Source: CAZNVB01 sp964651495 (GTDB lineage: Bacteria > Acidobacteriota > Aminicenantia > Aminicenantales > UBA8522). Taken from it: a DNA stretch of 8,420 nt. The notes below the pieces were generated by a model. It had not been told where the DNA came from and did no database searches. It saw nothing but the letters and a program-made list of their open reading frames with translations. The DNA lies in the NCBI GenBank assembly GCA_964651495.1, contig CAZYWP010000134.1, positions 1 through 8,420 of the forward strand. The letters are read 5' to 3'. The translations under genes and the position numbers were made by a program. Positions 1 to 4,393 of the stretch are shown piece after piece; the stretch's first letter is position 1; the number at the start of each line of letters is the position of its first letter.

Positions 1-89
1 TGAGCAGCGCGAGCCGCTGGACTAGGCCGCGGAACGACGGCGGAACACCGGGATAAAAGAAGCCGGCCGCGGCGACCAGAACGAGCGCG
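1..89 (-). pseudogene. Partial duplicate of the DUF998 membrane protein gene
   Basis: These bases match 3160-3248 at 88 of 89 positions; the one difference, at base 61, changes Leu to Phe. The matching part encodes residues 158-187 of the intact DUF998 protein (the fifth and sixth membrane segments, around FYPGVPPSF). Similarity stops abruptly after base 89. The frame stays open upstream for about 17 unrelated codons (YYPRPLREAPEEV) before a stop, so this is a chimeric junction and not a complete gene. The copy runs off the left edge, where the rest of the 3' end would lie. The near identity suggests a recent duplication or gene conversion; a repeat-induced assembly error is the alternative. 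Confidence 0.75.
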
Positions 90-145
90 GCCACCTCCTC
101 TGGGGCTTCCCGGAGAGGGCGGGGGTAGTATTTCTTTCAGCTGTC

Positions 146-277
146 ATGATCGGGGCGATCGCGGGCGACATCATCGGCTTTGTTGGAGCCAGGCGCCAAT
201 TTTCATGTCGCCGAAATTCCTCGTGTCGCGAACGAGCGCCGCTTGCGTCCGTTCAGTGCCCTCCGATAACCTTGTAG
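146..277 (+). pseudogene. 5' stub of an ADP-ribosylglycohydrolase-like gene
   Basis: The 43-codon frame begins MIGAIAGDIIG, which is the typical start of ADP-ribosylglycohydrolase (DraG-like) proteins, where the usual continuation is GS.YE and a metal-binding segment. Here similarity ends after about 11-12 residues. The rest (ARRQFSCRRNSSC) looks like unrelated sequence, and the frame stops inside the 3' end of the opposite-strand GIY-YIG gene. Full family members have roughly 250-350 residues, so this can only be a decayed or recombined 5' end. The call rests on a short motif and could be coincidence. Confidence 0.4.
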
Positions 278-852
278 CCCTCGTCCTTCAGCTTCCGGGC
301 CCACCGTTTCTCGGCGGCCTTTGAGGATGCCGCGTCGAAATACCTGGTTTCAGGGGCGAGGTCCATGCGCAGGCATTGGCCGTATTTGCGGACCGATCGC
401 GAGTAGAGCCGGCCGCGCTTGTTCCTCCTGCCCTTGATGTGCTCGTTGAATCGGGCTTCGGGCGTCTTGGAGGATTCGCCGACATACACGAAACCCTTCC
501 CAGGATCCTTGCAGCCCTTCGCATCCATCTCGATCACATAGACCGTCCAAACCCTCGGGTCGCGGTTGACCGTGTATCCTTCGCTCCTGAGACACCGGAT
601 GGCCGCCCGGCATTCTCGTTTGGCTTCGTCACGGCTGAATATGGGACCGGACGTGAGATCGCCTCGCCGCCTGACCAAATGCCCCTGCAGCCAGGCCGGG
701 CCATGGCCCATTTTGAGCCTTTCGTACCTCGTCGCCGGCTCTTCGATGGTGAGGCCCACGTAGAGATTGGGCTTGTCAGGGTCGCGGCGCGGGACGACGT
801 CATCGAGCTCGACCACGAGAACCCAATTCCTCGGTTCCCTCAGTCTTCTCAT
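253..852 (-). CDS. Tandem GIY-YIG-like domain protein
   Basis: This 199-residue protein has two similar halves. Residues 9-97 hold WVLVVELDD, NLYVGLT, an Arg in TRYERL, a Glu-containing helix (EAKRECRAAI) and end LRSEGYTVNRD. Residues 102-198 hold WTVYVIEMD, FVYVGES, an Arg in ARFNEH, an AAEKRWARKL helix and end LKDEGYKVIGG. The order (Val/Tyr strand, YVG, Arg, Glu) resembles the GIY-YIG nuclease fold. The first half has no Tyr in its first strand and may be degenerate. The ATG at 850-852 follows GAAGGA nine bases upstream. No membrane segment or signal peptide is seen. Proteins with one such domain are usually annotated as hypothetical, and the substrate is unknown. The opposite-strand frame over the same bases shows no recognisable motif. 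The gene stands alone, with no co-directional neighbour inside the window. Confidence 0.75.
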   Translation of the reverse strand: MRRLREPRNWVLVVELDDVVPRRDPDKPNLYVGLTIEEPATRYERLKMGHGPAWLQGHLVRRRGDLTSGPIFSRDEAKRECRAAIRCLRSEGYTVNRDPRVWTVYVIEMDAKGCKDPGKGFVYVGESSKTPEARFNEHIKGRRNKRGRLYSRSVRKYGQCLRMDLAPETRYFDAASSKAAEKRWARKLKDEGYKVIGGH

Positions 853-871
853 CTATTCAGTTCCTTCTCAA

Positions 872-901
872 ACCGTATCATCGGCCGGGAACTGCTGTCA
901 A
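872..901 (-). promoter_or_regulatory. Possible promoter of the GIY-YIG-like gene
   Basis: Read on the minus strand there is a perfect -35 TTGACA (896-901) and, 18 bases on, a weak -10 TACGGT (872-877), 20 bases before the start codon. The -10 is poor, so the assignment is tentative. Confidence 0.25.
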
Positions 902-907
902 CTTTGT

Positions 908-942
908 GGAATTCGGGGGACAGCATACATAATTCACCGAAT
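908..942. repeat. 35-bp dispersed repeat, copy 1
   Basis: The element starts GGAATTCGGGGGACAGCATA and matches 8104-8138 at 33 of 35 positions in the same orientation. A shorter echo (GAATTCGGG) lies at 951-959. From memory, similar GAATTC-GGGGGACAG-ATAC-TAATTC sequences are abundant in intergenic regions of some uncultured bacteria, sometimes near REP-associated tyrosine transposases. No transposase gene is present here. Confidence 0.75.
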
Positions 943-1050
943 ACTCCCAAGAATTCGGGCTAAATAGTCCACAGAGTATGAGCAGCCCCAGATTCCTACG
1001 TCCTCAGGATTGGCCGATTTTATGTGCGAAATCGGTGATCGGGGAGGAAA

Positions 1051-1176
1051 ATGCACTCCGAGAACTTGTTCGATAGGAGCAAGGTCCGAATATACCTGGA
1101 AAAAGCAAATCCGCAATTGAGATTGTTTAGGGAGAATTGCCGTCTAAGATTATGCTGGCCAGAGGAAATGCTATAA
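1051..1176 (+). CDS. Possible small ORF, 41 residues
   Basis: An ATG with a strong GGGGAGG ribosome-binding sequence only three bases upstream opens a 41-codon frame (MHSENLFDRSKVRIYLEKAN and so on), rich in Leu, Arg and Glu. It ends just before the first higBA palindrome. I recognise no family. The short Shine-Dalgarno spacing and lack of a recognisable product make this a weak candidate; a decayed gene or chance frame is as likely. Confidence 0.2.
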   Translation: MHSENLFDRSKVRIYLEKANPQLRLFRENCRLRLCWPEEML

Positions 1177-1181
1177 AATTA

Positions 1182-1204
1182 TTATTCACCCCTGGGGTGA
1201 ATAA
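1182..1204. promoter_or_regulatory. Operator-like palindrome 1 upstream of higBA
   Basis: This is a perfect 23-bp dyad with 11-bp arms around a central T; the core is TTCACCCCTGGGGTGAA. It ends five bases before the -35 box of the higB promoter. It matches palindrome 2 at 14 of 17 core positions. The likely ligand is the XRE domain of HigA, alone or with HigB, as is usual for autoregulated higBA operons; that is an inference from context. Confidence 0.65.
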
Positions 1205-1209
1205 ATATC

Positions 1210-1238
1210 TTGACAAATAGCGTTTAAGACGCTAGCAT
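1210..1238 (+). promoter_or_regulatory. Sigma70-type promoter of the higBA operon
   Basis: A perfect -35 TTGACA (1210-1215) is followed after 17 bases by the -10 TAGCAT (1233-1238). The predicted transcription start is near 1245, giving a leader of about 47 bases before the higB GTG. The spacer contains a smaller dyad, TAGCGT...ACGCTA (1218-1234), which could be a third regulatory site. Confidence 0.6.
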
Positions 1239-1245
1239 ATCATCA

Positions 1246-1262
1246 TTCACTCCCGGGATGAA
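1246..1262. promoter_or_regulatory. Operator-like palindrome 2 over the higBA start site
   Basis: TTCACTCCCGGGATGAA is an imperfect dyad (two mismatched pairs) related to palindrome 1. It sits at the predicted transcription start. The two centres, 1193 and 1254, are 61 bp apart, close to six helical turns, so a bound pair would lie on the same DNA face with the promoter between them. Confidence 0.55.
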
Positions 1263-1291
1263 AAGATGTATGTGTCAAAGGCAGTAAATAG

Positions 1292-1594
1292 GTGGAAGTT
1301 AGATTCCAAACTAAGAGGCTGGGAAAGTGCTATGCGAATTATCAAGCGGGATGTCGTGAATGGGGGTCGGATGTGGCGTTGAAATATATCCAGCGAATCG
1401 ACCTCCTTCAGGAAGCCTCAGATGTCGACGAGGTTCGCAGGCTGCCCGGGCTTGATTGTCATCCTCTCAAGGGGCGCAGAGCAGGGCAATTCGGAATCAC
1501 TCTTCGCGGTCGCTGGCGCCTTATCATCGCATTGGAGGGGGAGAAGAACGAGGTTATCTCTGTCAAAGAAGTGAGCAAGCACTATGGCGACTGA
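1292..1594 (+). CDS. higB: HigB-type toxin (RelE/ParE superfamily mRNA endoribonuclease)
   Basis: This 100-residue protein has the usual length and landmarks of the HigB/plasmid-maintenance killer family: the N-terminal MEVRFQTKRL, the central LPGLDCHPLKGRRAGQFGI, GRWRLII and the C-terminal VKEVSKHYG. HigB toxins act in the cytoplasm, where they cleave mRNA at the ribosome and are neutralised by HigA. The start is GTG, preceded immediately by an in-frame TAG, so no upstream extension is possible; a weak AAAGG lies ten bases upstream. The stop overlaps the higA start by 11 bp, indicating translational coupling. The toxin-first order is characteristic of higBA. The motifs look intact, so the toxin is probably functional. 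Confidence 0.9.
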   Translation: MEVRFQTKRLGKCYANYQAGCREWGSDVALKYIQRIDLLQEASDVDEVRRLPGLDCHPLKGRRAGQFGITLRGRWRLIIALEGEKNEVISVKEVSKHYGD

Positions 1595-2501
1595 AAAACG
1601 CATCTACTCTGACCTACCCATTCCACCCGGCGAGTATCTTGCGGAGGTTATCGCGGCCAAGGGTATCACGCAGGCTGAATTGGCCAGGCGCCTTGGGCGT
1701 CCCGTCCAGGCGGTCAACGAAATCATCAAGGGCGAGAAGGCGATTACGCCGGCGACCGCTCTTCAGCTTGAACGAACCCTCGACGTGCCCGCCCACATTT
1801 GGACCGGACTTGAATCCCGCTATCAGCTCATCAAGGCCAGACTGGAGGAAAAGAAGCAAATCCAAAAAGAATCGGGTTATCTCAGGCAAACACCCTATCA
1901 TCAGTTGGCCAGTTTGAAGTATGTTGAAAAGGCCCGGGATGACGAGCACAAAGTCAGGGAACTCTACCGTTTTTACGGCGTCTCTTCTCTCGCGAATTTG
2001 CCCGGGATCAAAGCCTACGAAGGATCTTTCCGCCGCGGCGGGGCGCCGCAGGCTTCGAGCTATGCCCTGGCTGCGTGGATAAGGTGCGCGGAGCTGCAGG
2101 CGCGGGAAACGCCGGCACAAACCTTTGATAAGGGGAAGTTGAAGAAGGCGCTCAAAGATATTCGAGCCCTGAGCACGAAGGCGGCGGCAGATTTCATGCC
2201 CGAACTCAAGGCACTGCTGGCGCGGCACGGAGTAGTCTTGGTGCTGCTCCCTCAGTTTCCGAACGCGTCCGCGTATGGGGCCACGTTCTGGATAAAACCC
2301 GGCAAAGCAGTTCTTCTGATGAGCCTTCGCGGACACTCGGCGGATGTCTTTTGGCATCGTCTCTTCCATCAGATCGGACATATCCTTCTCCACGGAAAAA
2401 GGGCGTTCATCGACGAGCGCAAGATATCGCCGGAATTGGTGCGACAGGAAAGAGAGGCGAATAATTTCGCCAGGGATTGGCTGGCTGGGGCCGGATTATG
2501 A
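1584..2501 (+). CDS. higA: HigA-type antitoxin: XRE helix-turn-helix fused to M78 (ImmA/IrrE) domain
   Basis: The 305-residue protein begins with an XRE helix-turn-helix domain (about residues 14-75: ITQAELARRLGRPVQAVNEI, with the HigA-typical ALQLERTLDVPAHIW). A helical middle region follows, then an M78/ImmA-IrrE metallopeptidase-like domain (about 205-300: ALLARHGVVLVLLPQ, ADVFWHRLFHQIGHILLH, EREANNFARDWL). This long form of HigA is a known architecture. The protein should neutralise HigB and repress the operon through its N-terminus. In M78 proteases the zinc motif is HExxH; here it is HQIGH (262-266), with the general-base Glu replaced by Gln (CAG at 2370-2372). Both His ligands and the downstream Glu remain, so metal binding may persist without peptidase activity. 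It overlaps higB and the phosphoesterase gene on either side. Confidence 0.9.
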   Translation: MATEKRIYSDLPIPPGEYLAEVIAAKGITQAELARRLGRPVQAVNEIIKGEKAITPATALQLERTLDVPAHIWTGLESRYQLIKARLEEKKQIQKESGYLRQTPYHQLASLKYVEKARDDEHKVRELYRFYGVSSLANLPGIKAYEGSFRRGGAPQASSYALAAWIRCAELQARETPAQTFDKGKLKKALKDIRALSTKAAADFMPELKALLARHGVVLVLLPQFPNASAYGATFWIKPGKAVLLMSLRGHSADVFWHRLFHQIGHILLHGKRAFIDERKISPELVRQEREANNFARDWLAGAGL

Positions 2502-3019
2502 GAAATACTTTTTTTACCGCTGACACGCATTTCAATCACGCCAATATTATTCATTATTGCCGGCGCCCATTTTCCTCCATTACAAAAATGAACGAGGCGC
2601 TGATCGCCAACTGGAACGCGAGGGTCGGGAAGGGGGACCTTGCTTATCATCTGGGGGATTTTGCCTGGGGGGACTGGGGGTCCATCCTCGAGCGGCTGAA
2701 CGGCGATATTATTTTGATCAGCGGGGGACACGATAAGAGGGTGCAAAAAAACTACCGGGGCCGCTTTCTCCAAACGGCCGATTTGATGGATATCGCAATC
2801 GAGGGAAAGGAGATCGTCCTTTGTCATTATTGCCTTAGAGTCTGGAACAAGAGCCACTATGATTCCTGGCATCTGTTCGGGCATAGCCACGGCCGTCTGC
2901 CGGCTCTCGGAAAGTCGCTTGACGTCGGGGTCGATGGCCATGATTTTGCTCCCTGGTCATGGGAAGAAATCAAAACCTATATGGCCGGCCGGCCGCACAA
3001 CGAGAACTTCTTGGGATAG
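2498..3019 (+). CDS. Small metallophosphoesterase, third gene of the higBA operon
   Basis: This 173-residue protein of the calcineurin-like phosphoesterase fold resembles the short AQ_1575-type subgroup: DTHFNHANII (Asp9, His11), HLGDFAWGD (Asp54), GGHD (76-79), LCHY (His110) and GHSHG (His129, His131). Such enzymes hydrolyse phosphomono- or diesters with two metals; the substrate is unknown. The usual GNHD motif lacks its Asn, a metal ligand (Gly77), so activity may be reduced. The ATG at 2498 overlaps the higA stop as ATGA, indicating translational coupling. The upstream in-frame GTG at 2477 would add seven residues inside higA and disturb the N-terminal beta strand, so it was not chosen. 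A link to RNA ends made by HigB is possible but is inference. Confidence 0.85.
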   Translation: MRNTFFTADTHFNHANIIHYCRRPFSSITKMNEALIANWNARVGKGDLAYHLGDFAWGDWGSILERLNGDIILISGGHDKRVQKNYRGRFLQTADLMDIAIEGKEIVLCHYCLRVWNKSHYDSWHLFGHSHGRLPALGKSLDVGVDGHDFAPWSWEEIKTYMAGRPHNENFLG

Positions 3020-3058
3020 ATCGATTGTTGGGGTTCTTATCGATTAGATGGTCTGACC

Positions 3059-3095
3059 AATACTTAATCAGACAGCGAGTGTCAAATTAAGTATT
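3059..3095. terminator. Intergenic hairpin between convergent genes
   Basis: A 10-bp perfect inverted repeat (AATACTTAAT / ATTAAGTATT) encloses a further GACA/TGTC pairing and a five-base loop, after a two-by-two internal mismatch. It sits between the stops of the phosphoesterase (+) and DUF998 (-) genes, where a bidirectional terminator would be expected. The outer stem is AT-rich and there is only a short T-run on the plus side, so termination strength is doubtful. A competing GTCTGA/TCAGAC stem (3051-3056/3068-3073) exists. It could instead be the relic of a REP-like element. Confidence 0.4.
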
Positions 3096-3100
3096 TTGGC

Positions 3101-3721
3101 CTATCGGCCCGCGGCCCGGCGGGCGATGACGGCGGTGGCGGCCATCCAAGCGAAGATGATGAGCAGCGCGAGCCGCTGGACTAGGCCGCGGAACGACGGC
3201 GGAACACCGGGATAAAAGAGGCCGGCCGCGGCGACCAGAACGAGCGCGACGACCGAGAAGACGACGGCGGGCACCCTGGCCGGGCGGCGGCCGGCGGCCG
3301 CGGGAACGAGGGCGGCCATGGCCGCCAGGATTCCGTAAACGGCCACCCGGGCGAAAAGGTTGTGGACCGCGCCTTCCCAGCCCATTTCCGAACCGCCCCG
3401 GACGGGGTAATCCCTCGCCAGCCCCGTGATTGCAATGGAGACGCCAAACGCGACCAGTCCCGCTAGCACGCCCCAGCGGAAGACGCCGCGCCCCTGCGCC
3501 CGGAGCAGCCCGACCCCGAACGCGATGGAGAGAACGCCGCACAGGACCAGGCCGGTCCGGAGAATCCAAGGGTGGGGCTGACCGGGCGCCGCCAGCCGGC
3601 TGATCGTGTCGGAGGACTGGTTGATCCCGGGCGTCACGGCTGAGGCCCAAACGACGGCGATGACGAGGACCGCTCCCGCCGCCGGGCCGCAGCCCAGGAG
3701 AAAACGATCGCGCCGGTTCAC
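3101..3721 (-). CDS. DUF998 family integral membrane protein
   Basis: The 206-residue protein has six predicted membrane segments (about 9-29, 55-73, 82-101, 122-143, 150-170 and 180-202). It carries the DUF998 hallmarks SDTISRLAAPG (37-47) in the first loop and a polar VHN at the start of segment four. The function of DUF998 is not established. The start is GTG, with AAGGAG four bases upstream. An ATG at 3732-3734 is in another frame and opens a shadow frame. The gene converges on the phosphoesterase gene, with the hairpin between them. It lies 136 bp downstream of the AbrB-type gene on the same strand and may be cotranscribed with it. Part of it (residues 158-187) is repeated at the left edge of the window. 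Confidence 0.85.
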   Translation of the reverse strand: MNRRDRFLLGCGPAAGAVLVIAVVWASAVTPGINQSSDTISRLAAPGQPHPWILRTGLVLCGVLSIAFGVGLLRAQGRGVFRWGVLAGLVAFGVSIAITGLARDYPVRGGSEMGWEGAVHNLFARVAVYGILAAMAALVPAAAGRRPARVPAVVFSVVALVLVAAAGLFYPGVPPSFRGLVQRLALLIIFAWMAATAVIARRAAGR

Positions 3722-3857
3722 GCCTCTCCTTCATTCACGTTACTATTGAATCACAACATCGTAGGGCCTGACAAATATCCCATTTGGGCAAGTCTTCGGA
3801 GAGATATTTTAAGTTCGATTTACTAAACATAGCTTCATAGATTTCTACTTGCCATTC

Positions 3858-4121
3858 TCATAAAGATTTCAGATAGGCCCTAGCTCGCTTCGAAGTCTTA
3901 TAGCTCCTTCCCCGTTCGACGACCAGACGTTTGATTTTCCCCCATTCTTCCTGCGTATAGGTATCTCTCTCTGTGATTTCGCACGGGAGGAAGAATACGC
4001 CCTTATCAGTCACCTTAAAAATAACCGAAGAGCCTTTTTGAAGGTTGAAGATGGCCCGGATCGGAGCCGGCACGGTGACTTGTCCCTTAGACGTCATTTT
4101 GGCGATTTCGATGAGTTCCAT
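3858..4121 (-). CDS. AbrB/MazE/SpoVT-type antitoxin-like DNA-binding protein
   Basis: This 87-residue protein has an N-terminal swapped-hairpin SpoVT/AbrB domain (about residues 5-48: IAKMTSKGQVTVPAPIRAIF, then KGSSVIFKVTDKGVFFLP). A charged helical tail follows (YTQEEWGKIKRLVVERGRSY, then RARAYLKSL), of the kind that binds a toxin in PIN- or MazF-partnered antitoxins. The ATG follows AAGGAG at five bases, and a strong promoter lies just upstream. No toxin gene is adjacent: the 136 bp downstream hold only a short open frame (WQVEIYEAMFSKSNLKYL) with no recognisable toxin motif. It therefore appears to be an orphan antitoxin or a stand-alone regulator. Autoregulation is usual for this family. 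Confidence 0.85.
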   Translation of the reverse strand: MELIEIAKMTSKGQVTVPAPIRAIFNLQKGSSVIFKVTDKGVFFLPCEITERDTYTQEEWGKIKRLVVERGRSYKTSKRARAYLKSL

Positions 4122-4126
4122 GGATG

Positions 4127-4150
4127 CTCCTTACTTTCTTACATCCTTAC
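4127..4150. repeat. Three tandem 8-bp repeats in the abrB-type leader
   Basis: Read on the plus strand, CTCCTTAC, TTTCTTAC and ATCCTTAC follow one another without gaps (minus strand GTAAGRAW three times). They fill the space from the -10 box to the ribosome-binding site, and the repeat next to the gene contains the Shine-Dalgarno sequence. They are possible binding sites for the encoded AbrB-type protein, or a product of Shine-Dalgarno-like slippage. Confidence 0.55.
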
Positions 4151-4177
4151 AATACCTCCGTTCATTAGGAATGTCAA
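4149..4177 (-). promoter_or_regulatory. Sigma70-type promoter of the AbrB-type gene
   Basis: On the minus strand a perfect -35 TTGACA (4172-4177) is followed after 17 bases by TATTGT (4149-4154; four of six consensus). The predicted transcript starts near 4142, giving a leader of about 20 bases with AAGGAG before the ATG. Confidence 0.6.
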
Positions 4178-4243
4178 TAGCAACATAATAGAGACGCAAG
4201 AAAGGAGTATGGATTCTCACCTCGAGCACGCGGCTCGAATCCG

Positions 4244-4393
4244 GCCATCTTCTATGGTTTTTGGCGCATATACTGGATCGACAGGGTCGGGGAAGGCCGC
4301 TGCCGGATGGTAGATTACAAGACAGGGAGTTATGGAAGATTCGAGGAGCTTGGGGAATTCGGGAAGTCGCTGGCCCTGCCGGCTTATTTCTTT
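4244..4393 (+). pseudogene. Remnant of a PD-(D/E)XK (AddB/RecB-like) nuclease domain
   Basis: The plus-strand frame reads FYGFWRIYWIDRVGEGRCRM directly followed by VDYKTGS, then GEFGKSLALPAYFF. This is the order seen in RecB/AddB-type PD-(D/E)XK nucleases: G-RIDRID, a D-YKTG active-site strand, then the QLPLY motif (here LALPAY, with the Gln replaced). No start codon precedes it in frame; a TAG at 4178-4180 bounds it upstream, and full enzymes have several hundred residues more. Its right end runs straight into the 3' end of the opposite-strand beta-lactamase-fold gene, so the junction near 4381 marks a deletion or insertion breakpoint. The Asp and Lys of DYK are intact, but no complete domain can be made. 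Confidence 0.55.

Larger units (their letters stand above)
853..1181. other. Intergenic spacer between GIY-YIG gene and higBA operators
   Basis: This AT-richer spacer holds the putative GIY-YIG promoter, the 35-bp repeat and one possible 41-codon frame at 1051-1176. Otherwise I see no RNA gene, no recognisable protein fragment and no terminator-like stem with a T-run. Confidence 0.5.

Noticed and set aside
376..963. A 195-codon plus-strand open frame across the GIY-YIG gene
   Set aside because: The minus-strand product shows two repeated domains. The plus frame has no motif and ends inside the dispersed repeat, reading the common artefact peptide NSGDSI.
1182..1262. A CRISPR-like or iteron array
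   Set aside because: There are only two related palindromes with a promoter between them and no regular spacers; an operator pair explains them better.
1614..2393. A 259-codon minus-strand open frame
   Set aside because: It lies wholly opposite higA, where the helix-turn-helix and M78 motifs are clear; its translation is arginine/proline-rich noise from GC-rich antisense.
3087..3734. A 215-codon minus-strand frame with an ATG start over the DUF998 gene
   Set aside because: Its product is Arg/Gly/Pro-rich, while the shifted frame from the GTG at 3721 gives six clean membrane segments and the DUF998 motif.
4209..4313. An ATG after AAAGGAG opening a short plus frame (MDSHLEHAARIRPS)
   Set aside because: The Shine-Dalgarno sequence is only one base from the ATG, the frame differs from the one with nuclease motifs, and it stops after 34 codons.
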